Source: Treponema sp. (GTDB taxonomy: Bacteria; Spirochaetota; Spirochaetia; Treponematales; Breznakiellaceae). From it: a DNA stretch of 64,000 nt. The DNA lies in NCBI GenBank assembly GCA_009777735.1, contig WRLF01000001.1:1-64000 (forward strand), written 5' to 3'. Made by a program: the position numbers and the translations under genes. The notes below the pieces were generated by a model. The model saw only the letters and a program-made list of their open reading frames with translations, had not been told where the DNA came from and made no database searches. This document shows positions 1 through 7,558 of this stretch, piece by piece. Position 1 is the stretch's first letter. Each line of letters begins with the position of its first letter.

Positions 1-212
1 TTCTCTGTTTTAAGTTTATTAGGTACATATTGAAGCATAAATCCCAGCTTCTGCACAGCAGCGAGACAGACTTTTGCCGTTTTTAATTTTTTCGGTAAAA
101 GGGGAAAATTCATAGTATTATACTTTATTTCCTCAAGCGCCTCTTCCTCGGAATTAATTCCATTTTTTTGAGAATTATTCCCTATTTGTACAACAATTCG
201 ATTTTTTTTCAA
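1..212 (-). CDS. DUF4116 repeat protein, N-terminal part (runs off window)
   Basis: A reading frame starts with TTG at 212-210, preceded by AAGGAG (complement of 221-226) at normal spacing, and stays open for 70 codons to the window edge. It contains the phrases NFPLLPKKLKTAKVCLAAVQ and LGFMLQYVPNKLKTE, which follow the DUF4116 pattern (LKTAEVCLAAVQ..G..LQYVP..LKT) of short tandem helical repeats common in spirochaete and protist-associated bacterial genomes. The first 30 residues are polar and contain no signal peptide. Molecular function is unknown for this family. Divergent from the FliM-like gene, so the 213-348 gap should hold two promoters. Family assignment is by pattern only. Confidence 0.7.
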   Translation of the reverse strand, partial: MKKNRIVVQIGNNSQKNGINSEEEALEEIKYNTMNFPLLPKKLKTAKVCLAAVQKLGFMLQYVPNKLKTE

Positions 213-285
213 AGTATTATCTCCTTTGCAAACATATATTAATATTAGGCAACTCGGTCTGTCATATGATGATATGATTACATTT

Positions 286-314
286 TTCACTATAGCGCTA
301 TATGACATGGTAAA
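286..314. promoter_or_regulatory. Operator-like element, copy A (upstream of FliM-like gene)
   Basis: This 29-bp stretch begins TTCACTAT, contains TATGACA in the middle and ends GGTAAA. It matches two better-preserved copies at 4031-4059 and 4116-4144 at about 22 of 29 positions. It also contains the perfect palindrome TATAGCGCTATA (291-302). It lies about 35 bp before the start codon at 349, where a repressor or activator could act. The binding protein is unknown; the WYL regulator at 1089 is a candidate by proximity only. Confidence 0.5.
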
Positions 315-348
315 ATGTGTACTATGAATACTATAGGAGAAAATAATA

Positions 349-1098
349 ATGACCGAAGTACTTTCACAGGATGAAATTGACCAACTGTTGACGGCAATAA
401 ATTCTGACAGTTCAAGTAATGCTTTTAATGGCATTGAAGCTTTTGAGCAGTATTTGACCAAACGAACATTCAAACCCGAAAAACCTTATGGCATATTTGA
501 CAAGGATATTTCAATATGCAGATATTTTGATTCAGGAAGCAATGAAAATATCCTTGCAGACATTAAAAGAAAGAATGAAGAACAGGGGTACGGCAATATT
601 AAAATACCCAATACCAATATTACGCTGATTAATTATTCGTTTTGTCATAAATGCAAAACAATATTCAGTTTAAAAGAAGTTACCGAATACTACATGAACC
701 CAAAACCTGATCCCAGGTTTTCTAACAGGGCACGGCAATACCGGGATGATACAAGGGTTTACTGTAAAAACTGCGATTCGTATTTTCTGCCATCACTGGT
801 CATATCAGACGGAACTCCAAAAAATGAAGTGCAATTTCTGTGCAGATCACAAACGATAGAAGCAATAGAAAAATATTTTAAGCAGATAAACATGTACGTA
901 TTAACAAGAAGAAAGAAAAATATTGTTCAAAGAGGCAATTTACGGGCAATAAAAAATGATGTTTATATTAAAGACATGGAAAAAAAACCAACACTAATTA
1001 CCAACATGATACAGTATACCCCGTATAAGTATATTTTAAATCTTATAGACGGGACAAATGTCGAAAAAGGAGATTTGCTATTTAATGAATGGAAATAA
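349..1098 (+). CDS. FliM N-terminal peptide joined to a double-CxxC protein
   Basis: 249 aa of mostly unknown function. Residues 1-17 (MTEVLSQDEIDQLLTAI) look like the conserved start of the flagellar switch protein FliM, the segment that binds phosphorylated CheY; the EIDQLL core is intact. Nothing after about residue 20 resembles FliM: there is no CheC-like middle domain and no SpoA C-terminal domain, and the protein is far shorter than FliM (about 330-350 aa). Instead it has CxxC pairs at C99/C102 and C139/C142, consistent with one zinc-binding fold split by a 36-residue insert, and a Lys/Arg-rich C-terminal third. The start has a GGAG about 10 nt upstream. The stop overlaps the WYL gene start by 10 nt, so the two are probably co-transcribed. 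AT-rich relative to the window. CheY-P binding is an inference. Confidence 0.6.
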   Translation: MTEVLSQDEIDQLLTAINSDSSSNAFNGIEAFEQYLTKRTFKPEKPYGIFDKDISICRYFDSGSNENILADIKRKNEEQGYGNIKIPNTNITLINYSFCHKCKTIFSLKEVTEYYMNPKPDPRFSNRARQYRDDTRVYCKNCDSYFLPSLVISDGTPKNEVQFLCRSQTIEAIEKYFKQINMYVLTRRKKNIVQRGNLRAIKNDVYIKDMEKKPTLITNMIQYTPYKYILNLIDGTNVEKGDLLFNEWK

Positions 1099-2141
1099 AA
1101 ACCAGTATGATGTATAATTATTACATGAAACCCAGAAAAAGCCTCCCTAAAACCGCCTTGCCAAGGATTTACTTTATCGACGATGAAATTGCCTCGGGAA
1201 CATACCCTAATGCCTCCGATCTGGCAAAAAAATACGAAACAAGCTTATCCAGTATCAATCGTGATATTGCCTATATGCGGGATATGATGGGAGCGCCTAT
1301 TGTCTACGACTTTTTCAAAAAGGGCTTTTACTATTCGGAAAAAACTTTCCGGCTTCCTGCCGCATACGCCACTGCCGATGATCTGCTTGCCCTGGGCATG
1401 GCTAAAAACCTTATGGAATTATACCGTGATACCCCCATTCACGAATCCGCATTAAACCTCCTGGAAAATATTACCGCCCCCTTGCAGGGAGACCTCAATA
1501 ATGAATGGTTTATAAACCGCATTGTTATTCCCAAAACCGCATCCGCGCCGGTTAACACAGAAATATGGAATAGCATTATACACAGCCTGCGTGAAAACCG
1601 GACAATTACATTTCAATACCAGGGAGCCAAAGGAATAAATCTACATACCCAGGAAAAAATACGCAGGCCTAAGCTGGAAATGCGCCGCGCACGTCCCTAC
1701 CAACTGCTCTTTGACAGCAGCGCCTGGTATCTTTTTGCCTATGACGAAGACAGGGAAAAAATGAGGATGTTCGCTTTATCCAGAATAACCGATGTATCCC
1801 TCAAAACCGACACTTTCACCATCGAAGAAGGTTTTGACTACCGCAGCCTGGAAGGGGCCAGTTATTTTGGCGTGTACCAAGGCAGAAAAGTATTCAGGTT
1901 TACTATTACAATAAGCGGCGATACCCGATGGATTTCAGAGCGCCAATGGGCTGCAGACCAGCACATACAGGAGACTAAAACCGGTATAAAACTATCCTTT
2001 ACCAGCAATCAATTTGAAAAAGTTCTTGATTGGGTTCTTTCGCAAGGGCCTTTTGCCCGCCCTCTTGCCCCCAAAGCGCTTGTCGAACGCTGGACGGCAT
2101 CCATAAAAGAAATGGCAAAAATGCTTAATGCGAAGGGTTGA
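1089..2141 (+). CDS. WYL-domain transcriptional regulator
   Basis: 350 aa. Residues about 22-80 form a DeoR/HTH_11-like winged helix (ASDLAKKYETSLSSINRDI is the recognition-helix region), followed by a WYL domain (about 165-245) with W213-Y214-L215 inside SSAWYLFAYDEDREKMRMF, and a C-terminal WCX-like extension ending near residue 345. WYL proteins are cytosolic DNA-binding regulators thought to sense nucleic acid or nucleotide ligands, and many control defence or DNA-damage genes. The start overlaps the upstream gene; AGGAG at 1068-1072 is 16 nt away, so an inner Met (residue 7 or 13) is possible. Local regulation of the three operator-like repeats is a reasonable but unproven guess. Confidence 0.85.
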   Translation: MEIKTSMMYNYYMKPRKSLPKTALPRIYFIDDEIASGTYPNASDLAKKYETSLSSINRDIAYMRDMMGAPIVYDFFKKGFYYSEKTFRLPAAYATADDLLALGMAKNLMELYRDTPIHESALNLLENITAPLQGDLNNEWFINRIVIPKTASAPVNTEIWNSIIHSLRENRTITFQYQGAKGINLHTQEKIRRPKLEMRRARPYQLLFDSSAWYLFAYDEDREKMRMFALSRITDVSLKTDTFTIEEGFDYRSLEGASYFGVYQGRKVFRFTITISGDTRWISERQWAADQHIQETKTGIKLSFTSNQFEKVLDWVLSQGPFARPLAPKALVERWTASIKEMAKMLNAKG

Positions 2142-2206
2142 GCAAAAATATGGGAACCAATATAATTATAACAGTGTTCTGCTCGAAACTGATTCCGATA
2201 TTTTTC

Positions 2207-2236
2207 ACACGGAGGCACAGAGGACACGGAGGCACA
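2207..2236 (+). repeat. Direct repeat ACACGGAGGCACA x2
   Basis: The 13-mer ACACGGAGGCACA occurs at 2207-2219 and again at 2224-2236 (17-bp period), just before the nuclease-like gene. Read through in the upstream-extended frame it encodes the phrase HTEAQRTRRHKG. From memory, similar sequence recurs in many unrelated bacterial genomes, often near GxxExxY-type genes, so it is more likely a mobile or repeat sequence than coding. Confidence 0.6.
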
Positions 2237-2268
2237 AAGGTGATAAATTGGAAGAAAAGGAGATATTT

Positions 2269-2940
2269 ATGAAAGAATCTATCATTGAGAGTTTTATTAA
2301 AGAATTTTTTATTAATAAAGAGAATTTTTTTGAATGCAAAAACAATATCGATAGATATACCTATTGGAGTCTTATGCATAAAATCGAAAGACCTATTCAA
2401 GACGATTTCGCATATTTTTTACATAAAAAAATGTCAGAAACTAATATTGTCTCTATTGAATACAGTTTAGGTAATAGAGAAAGTGCTGATATAATGATAC
2501 TTTCAAAAAAAGGTGAAAGGAAAATACTGATTGAATTAAAAGCATGTTTTGCAGAAGACTTAGAAGAAAAAAAAATAAAAACAAAAAGGGGGTACGGGAC
2601 TAAAATTATAAATGATTACAAAAAAAGAAAAAAAATAATTACTGATGAAAAATATTTTATTCTTATAGCATCCTATCATTATGATATGCCAGAAAAAAAT
2701 GATATTGATGATTCATATATCGTTAACTATTCAGATAATATGAAACATTCAACAAAATTAGCAGACGAGAAAAAAAATTATGATGATTTTTTTTATACAG
2801 CTAAAAATAATATTAAAAATTATAAAAAATATAGCAAACAACTTGAATTAAGAGATTCTTGTTCGAACAACATTAAACTGGGAGAAGCATTTGGAATAAA
2901 ATGCGGCCTATACTGCTTTGTATTTAAGGCAAAAAAATAA
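2269..2940 (+). CDS. PD-(D/E)XK nuclease-like protein
   Basis: 223 aa. I chose the ATG at 2269 because AAGGAG lies 7 nt before it; the frame is open back to 2128 but that extension is encoded by a repeat (2207-2236). Around residue 70 the pattern S-A-D-I-M-I-L ... I-L-I-E-L-K-A fits the D-x(n)-ExK core of PD-(D/E)XK nucleases, with the acidic and ELK strands separated by a short KKGERK turn. The rest is Lys- and Asn-rich without other recognised domains. No methyltransferase or helicase partner is adjacent, so this is not a standard restriction system. The gene is strongly AT-rich with runs of A, unlike most neighbours, which suggests horizontal acquisition. Catalytic activity is inferred from the motif alone. 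Confidence 0.55.
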   Translation: MKESIIESFIKEFFINKENFFECKNNIDRYTYWSLMHKIERPIQDDFAYFLHKKMSETNIVSIEYSLGNRESADIMILSKKGERKILIELKACFAEDLEEKKIKTKRGYGTKIINDYKKRKKIITDEKYFILIASYHYDMPEKNDIDDSYIVNYSDNMKHSTKLADEKKNYDDFFYTAKNNIKNYKKYSKQLELRDSCSNNIKLGEAFGIKCGLYCFVFKAKK

Positions 2941-3022
2941 AAACAAACCAACTACCGCCGTATGTTAAATAAAACTAAAACAATAAGAGATAAAAAAAAA
3001 CCCTTTCCGGCTTTCCGATTTT

Positions 3023-4000
3023 ATGGTTATAAATGGAAATAAACTGTCAAATGAAAAAAAACCCAACCATACCATTGCCGCATATAGCTGGGCAATTGCA
3101 TTTAATCCAGCTTTCATATTTTCAAAGTCGGAATATCTGTTTTTCCGTGGAGCATATTATCACAAAATTAATGAATATGATTTGGCATTAAACGATTTCA
3201 TCCGGACTATTCAATTAGATCCTGATTATAGATTTGCTTATTTTGGGTGGGAAGCGGCGTATTTCAGAAAAAACACCATTGGATATGGGCCGTATAGTGT
3301 AGGCCCAGCGCCCGTTAACAACCTGCGTGAATTATACGCTAAGACATACAACCTGCCGGATAATTGGGCATATGATTTTTATTATGATGATGACGGTGAC
3401 ATTAAGCGTAAACCTTATTCTGATTTTATTTATAACGATTTATTTCTGGCCATAGTCTCGGGAGGCTGTCAAAAAGCAATTGATTTTGCAAATACCGCCA
3501 TGGAAAACATAACAAACAGCGATTGGGATAATGCCTATACCAACTTTTGCAATGCCATCAGTGCCGATTCCTTTTTCAAGGAGATTTACACAAAAGAAAG
3601 CAATGAGGTATATATCGAAGCAATCGATAAAATACAACAATCTATAAAAAGAGACCTTGATTACTACAGTAAAACAATAAAACCGGGGTGGCGTGAAATA
3701 ATTCAAAAAGATGATTTTTATCAGGTTTTACAGGAATTTTTGACTAAAAACGGAGAAGATATATTTGACCGGCATAATTTTAACGCTCTATTTGATGATC
3801 ATCTGGGCGGAGAATATAAAAAAGAGGCCGTTATTCTAAAAAATCTACTGGAAAAACAGGTTCACCAGGAAATCCGGGAATCTGAAAATATCGATGAAAC
3901 CAAAGAACAGTTAATCCAAAAACACTCCGGCTCACTGCCTCAAAACAGCGACATTATAACCCGTATAATTCTGATCTTATGCGATTTGCTGAAGAAATAG
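3023..4000 (+). CDS. TPR-like protein of unknown function
   Basis: 325 aa, no signal peptide. Residues about 15-75 look like one or two tetratricopeptide repeats (AYSWAIAFNPAF; YDLALNDFIRTIQLDPDY). The middle is rich in Asp/Tyr and Asn, and the C-terminal 60 residues form a charged helix ending in a hydrophobic IITRIILILCDLLKK. There is no clear Shine-Dalgarno before 3023, and the protein begins abruptly just ahead of a repeat, so the true start could differ or the gene could be 5'-truncated. It sits between the nuclease-like gene and the operator pair of the kinase/VWA operon. TPRs bind peptides or proteins; no partner can be named. Confidence 0.6.
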   Translation: MVINGNKLSNEKKPNHTIAAYSWAIAFNPAFIFSKSEYLFFRGAYYHKINEYDLALNDFIRTIQLDPDYRFAYFGWEAAYFRKNTIGYGPYSVGPAPVNNLRELYAKTYNLPDNWAYDFYYDDDGDIKRKPYSDFIYNDLFLAIVSGGCQKAIDFANTAMENITNSDWDNAYTNFCNAISADSFFKEIYTKESNEVYIEAIDKIQQSIKRDLDYYSKTIKPGWREIIQKDDFYQVLQEFLTKNGEDIFDRHNFNALFDDHLGGEYKKEAVILKNLLEKQVHQEIRESENIDETKEQLIQKHSGSLPQNSDIITRIILILCDLLKK

Positions 4001-4030
4001 CCTAAAAAACAATACTATTTAAGTTTTACT

Positions 4031-4059
4031 TTCACTATATCACTGTATGACACAGTGAA
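4031..4059. promoter_or_regulatory. Operator-like inverted repeat, copy B
   Basis: 29 bp bounded by TTCACT (4031-4036) and AGTGAA (4054-4059), which are perfect inverted arms, with a nested second palindrome CACTGT (4041-4046) / ACAGTG (4052-4057). It is 26/29 identical to copy C, whose start lies 85 bp downstream, about eight helical turns. The dyad symmetry and helical phasing suggest binding of a dimeric regulator on one DNA face, upstream of the kinase/VWA/ligase operon. Confidence 0.6.
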
Positions 4060-4115
4060 TGCTGTATGATGCATAGTATATAAGGCATGTTGAAAACAAT
4101 AATTTTAAAATATTT

Positions 4116-4144
4116 TTCACTATGTCGCCGTATGACACAGTGAA
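4116..4144. promoter_or_regulatory. Operator-like inverted repeat, copy C
   Basis: Same 29-bp element as copy B, with arms TTCACT (4116-4121) and AGTGAA (4139-4144) and the shared core TATGACACAGTGAA. It ends about 30 bp before the start codon of the first operon gene (4176), so binding here could cover the transcription start or 5' UTR. It differs from copy B at three positions, all in the left half. Confidence 0.6.
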
Positions 4145-4175
4145 AATAGTAGAATTGAAGTACAAGGAGAAAGCA

Positions 4176-4769
4176 ATGGGTAAAAACCTGGTTTTTAATC
4201 TGCATGGCCGCCTTTTTACAACAGAGTCGGTAAAGATTGAACGGAAAAAACTGTATGGTTTTAGTAAAACGCTTGTGTACGATGAAAACGGTCATGAATG
4301 TGAAACGGTAAGTCTTGATGAAGGAGCTTGCGGCATCATCCCCAGGGGAGGTCTGGGGCTGGGTATACTGTCACCCGAAGGTATATGGGTGGAACGGAGC
4401 GCGTTAAAAGCCGTTGATATGCATGGCCGGGATGCGCCGCTGTTTGAATCAAGCTACGACTGCACAACAACGCTTGATACCAGAATAGCAACAGAAGATT
4501 TTCTGGACTATTGTATTACCGGGTTTTACGAACTGCCGGGTAAAGATTTTGCCCAGGCCATTGGCGATGCTATCTATGCGTTTGATTATTGTTACCGCGC
4601 AAGTTATGAACCTTCAGCTGCTTTTATTTTAGCCGCCGGGGAAAGCGCTTTTTTACTGACAGGGCATAAAGCCAAGTTTGAAATGCTCAGTCTGCCCGAG
4701 GAAGTTACTCTTGACGATGATGCAGAAGAAATCGATGAGAGTGACGAAATTGATTTTTCAATGATATAA
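4176..4769 (+). CDS. Unknown protein, first gene of kinase/VWA/ligase operon
   Basis: 197 aa from the ATG at 4176, which has AAGGAG 6-7 nt upstream; the frame is open further back only through the operator element. I do not recognise the family. It is probably cytosolic (no signal peptide or membrane segment). The N-terminal half is rich in beta-type residues (LVFNLHGRLFTTESVKIERK), a Gly-rich turn (PRGGLGLGIL) follows, and the last 25 residues are an acidic tail (DDDAEEIDESDEIDF). A 12-nt gap separates it from the next gene, so it belongs to the operon. The acidic tail could be a protein-interaction or regulatory segment, but no function can be assigned. Confidence 0.65.
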   Translation: MGKNLVFNLHGRLFTTESVKIERKKLYGFSKTLVYDENGHECETVSLDEGACGIIPRGGLGLGILSPEGIWVERSALKAVDMHGRDAPLFESSYDCTTTLDTRIATEDFLDYCITGFYELPGKDFAQAIGDAIYAFDYCYRASYEPSAAFILAAGESAFLLTGHKAKFEMLSLPEEVTLDDDAEEIDESDEIDFSMI

Positions 4770-4781
4770 GCGGAGAAATTT

Positions 4782-5474
4782 ATGAGAGCGATTAATCTGG
4801 CGAACAGCCAAAAACGGGACGCTAAAATTGGCTTTGAACCTAAAGCAAAGAAAAGTTTTATTAAAATGATCCTTGCCGACGGCAGGGAAAAGAACAATGT
4901 CCAGTTTCTTAAAACAAAGCACAGTATGCGGTCGCTTTTACGGCAATACAATACACCGGATGAAATTAAAAACGCCATAATCCAGGGGGATCCGGAAATT
5001 GATATTGAAAACGGTGGTCGTCTTATCGAAAAAACACGCCGGATGTATGTAACAGGCGCAAACGAAACGGCCTACTCTGTTTCGCTGGTACAGGCAGTGT
5101 ATGACGCAAGCGGCAATGAAATCGAAAAGCGCGAGCTTGCTAAAGTACCGTCAAATATTGGCACAGATATTCCGGTAAAGTGGTCGGGAAAAGAATTTCC
5201 CAAAGAAGAATCGGTCAGAAAATTTGTATTCAGCAAAAAATATCAACTAAGGCATACATCGGGAATCACATTTGATTTTCTGTATGACATGGCAAAATAC
5301 CTTCACGAAAGAAATACCATGATGTTTGTCGGAGGCGGCAAAAAAGGAAACGAACCGCTGGTATTATGCGCAGGAGGAGAACCCTACCGGGGCTTCCTCG
5401 AAGGCAGGGTCAGTGAAAATGCTTACTGCCTCATCCTGCATCTCAGTTCAATGGAAATTAAACAGGGAGCATAA
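4782..5474 (+). CDS. Unknown protein, second gene of kinase/VWA/ligase operon
   Basis: 230 aa, unrecognised. No signal peptide. The N-terminus is basic (KRDAKIGFEPKAKKSF). The second half carries a hydrophobic stretch (GITFDFLYDMAKYLHE), a Gly-rich turn (MFVGGGKKGNEPL) and GGEPYRGFLEGRVSENAY. Preceded by a GGAG 6 nt before its ATG and followed one nucleotide later by the VWA-ligase start, so it is translationally coupled to it. The VWA-ligase frame extends upstream into this gene, but no ribosome site supports such a start. Its placement directly before the ligase fusion suggests it may be a partner of that protein; this rests on gene order only. Confidence 0.65.
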   Translation: MRAINLANSQKRDAKIGFEPKAKKSFIKMILADGREKNNVQFLKTKHSMRSLLRQYNTPDEIKNAIIQGDPEIDIENGGRLIEKTRRMYVTGANETAYSVSLVQAVYDASGNEIEKRELAKVPSNIGTDIPVKWSGKEFPKEESVRKFVFSKKYQLRHTSGITFDFLYDMAKYLHERNTMMFVGGGKKGNEPLVLCAGGEPYRGFLEGRVSENAYCLILHLSSMEIKQGA

Positions 5475-5475
5475 T

Positions 5476-7557
5476 ATGACCTTACTTACTAATCCAGAAA
5501 AAATTCCAGGAAAAACAATCACCTTCTTTTTTGTCGTGGAAAATTCCGCCGCCATGAAGGGGCTAAAGCTGCAAACAGTTAATACCGCATTAGAGCATTA
5601 TACCGCTGTTTTACAATACTATGCTGCGGTAAAAGCGCAGACGGAAATCAGAATTGCCCTGCTGACATTTGCCGAAGATGTCCAGTGGCTGACTGAAAAA
5701 CCCCTTGCCGCAGAAAGTTATGTATGGTCACCCATATCCGAAGCCGAAAACGATACAGAGACGGCTGTTTCTTTGGGCCCTGTGTTTTCAGAGCTTAATC
5801 AAAAGCTTTCAAAAAATGTTTTTATGGATTCGCTCTCAGGAGCGCTGCCTCCGGTCATTGTTATGTTTTCTGCAAGCCCCTGCCCGGATAACGATGCAAC
5901 AATGCAAGAATCATTGCGCCTGCTTGAAAAAAACAACTGGGATAAAAACGCGCTCAAACTTGCTTTTGCCATTGGAAAAACAGCAAACTGCGAAGTGTTG
6001 GAAAAATGGACCGGCTGCGCAGGGCTGACTCTGCCGGTAAAAAACCCCCAGATGCTCCTTGAATACGCCGGGGCAACCGGACGCCTCTGTACGGACATTG
6101 CCATCAATCATGATTTTGATCGGCAACTTACACTGAAAAATGCCATTGCCGGTATTGTATTGCCTGCAAAGACAGTCGGTGTAACACTTGCTACAGCGCC
6201 GGATATTACGGACAGTCCCGAAGCAAAAGGCTTATCAGCAATTGCTGTTGAGTATAAAAATGCAATAACAAAAAACTATGTGTCCCTTAATCCTTCTCAC
6301 ATTGATGAGAGAATAGGCGGCAGTAAATATTACATTACCCGCAAATATGACGGCATACTTGCGATTGTCTCATGGAACGGAAATTCGCTTGTCGCCGTCA
6401 ATTCCAGCGGAAATCCCATTAAAAACTGCAACTGCTTTGACCAAACCGCATCTGTGTTAAAAAATGCAGGAATTACAAACCTTATTTTCGCGGCTGAACT
6501 GTATGCTGACGAAAGTAACGGCAGGAGCCGGGTAAGCGACGGTCTTTCCGCGCTGGCTGCAGACGGATCAGCATTACGATTGGCGCCATTTGATATTATT
6601 TATCAGGGAGAAAAACCGCTGCCGTATAATGAAACATACCGTAAGCTGCAGGACATTTTTAGCGATAATGTCCATTGCAAGCCCGTACGGTACATAGAAG
6701 CAAACTCCAAAGCAGAAATAAAACAAATTTTTTCCAAGTGGGTAGAATCAGAAGGAAGCGAAGGGCTAATTATAAGGAGCGAATTTCCTATCATCTATAA
6801 ACTCAAGCCAAAAATTTCTGTAGATGCCGCCGTTGTGGGCTTTTCCGAATGCAGCGATGTTAAAGGGCAAATTCGCACCCTGCTCTATGCTTTGCGAACC
6901 GAGAGCGGCGAATATCAAATTATCGGCAGAACGGGCAACGGTCTATCGGCAGAACAAAGATCGCAACTTTTTACACAGCTTATGCCGATGAAAATACCAT
7001 CACATTATCTGGAAATTGATTCCAACCGCCTTGCGTTCCACATGATACGCCCCGAACTGGTTATCGAACTTTCAGTTAATGATGTTATTACCGAAAATAC
7101 ATCCGGTAGTATCAAAAATCCGCTGTTAAATTATACCAGCAATGAAATGAAACAGATCGGGAGCTACCCTGGTTATAGTTTTATTTCAGCAGTCATTGAA
7201 AGGATACGGGAAGATAAAACAAACAGTATTAGAGATGTATCTATTGCACAGATTAGCGGACGTGGTACTCCATTAAGCAGCGAATCGAGCGTAAAACAGG
7301 ATAGGTCTTCATCAAAACTTTTAAGGCGGGAAGTATGGACAAAAGGATCTGCCGTACAAAAGCTGCTTGTATGGAAAACCAATAAAGAACCGTTCAGTTA
7401 TCCCGGTTATGCCGCTTCATGGACTATTTTTAATCCGAACATAGCAGAACCGTTCAAAGTGGAAATGCGTATAACAAATTGCGAAAAACAAATACACCAG
7501 CTTGCCGGGCAATTTGTGGTAAAAAATATCAAAGCGGGCTGGATAAGGAGTGACTAA
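5476..7557 (+). CDS. Degenerate VWA domain fused to ATP-dependent DNA-ligase-type core
   Basis: 693 aa from the ATG at 5476 (GGGAG 7 nt upstream). Residues 1-200 form a VWA domain clearly paralogous to the protein at 8842, but the metal site is broken: DTSGS is replaced by ENSAA (22-26) and the third-loop LSDGEP by FSASPC (131-136). Residues about 265-545 carry the nucleotidyltransferase ligase motifs: motif I K290-Y-D-G, motif III around AAELYAD (339-345), motif IV EGLIIR (429-434), motif V KLKP (442-445), then an OB-fold region with IIGRTGNGLS and MIRPELVIEL as in DNA-ligase C-termini. Lys290 would be the adenylated residue. A C-terminal extension (about 620-693) is unassigned. It probably seals nicks in DNA or RNA, or transfers nucleotides, in a complex organised by the VWA module. 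The substrate is unknown. Confidence 0.8.
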   Translation: MTLLTNPEKIPGKTITFFFVVENSAAMKGLKLQTVNTALEHYTAVLQYYAAVKAQTEIRIALLTFAEDVQWLTEKPLAAESYVWSPISEAENDTETAVSLGPVFSELNQKLSKNVFMDSLSGALPPVIVMFSASPCPDNDATMQESLRLLEKNNWDKNALKLAFAIGKTANCEVLEKWTGCAGLTLPVKNPQMLLEYAGATGRLCTDIAINHDFDRQLTLKNAIAGIVLPAKTVGVTLATAPDITDSPEAKGLSAIAVEYKNAITKNYVSLNPSHIDERIGGSKYYITRKYDGILAIVSWNGNSLVAVNSSGNPIKNCNCFDQTASVLKNAGITNLIFAAELYADESNGRSRVSDGLSALAADGSALRLAPFDIIYQGEKPLPYNETYRKLQDIFSDNVHCKPVRYIEANSKAEIKQIFSKWVESEGSEGLIIRSEFPIIYKLKPKISVDAAVVGFSECSDVKGQIRTLLYALRTESGEYQIIGRTGNGLSAEQRSQLFTQLMPMKIPSHYLEIDSNRLAFHMIRPELVIELSVNDVITENTSGSIKNPLLNYTSNEMKQIGSYPGYSFISAVIERIREDKTNSIRDVSIAQISGRGTPLSSESSVKQDRSSSKLLRREVWTKGSAVQKLLVWKTNKEPFSYPGYAASWTIFNPNIAEPFKVEMRITNCEKQIHQLAGQFVVKNIKAGWIRSD

Positions 7558-7558
7558 T

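Noticed and set aside
1-212. Apparent frameshift in the DUF4116 gene
   Set aside because: On first reading I seemed to need a frame change at the T run near residue 38. Recounting the bases (complement 97-100 is A4) gives a single open frame from the TTG start to the window edge.
2128-2268. Upstream extension of the nuclease-like gene
   Set aside because: The extension is encoded by the ACACGGAGGCACA direct repeat and lacks a ribosome site, whereas ATG 2269 has AAGGAG at correct spacing.
5326-5475. Upstream start for the VWA-ligase gene
   Set aside because: The added 50 codons lie inside the preceding gene and lack a ribosome site; ATG 5476 has GGGAG and begins the VWA strand.
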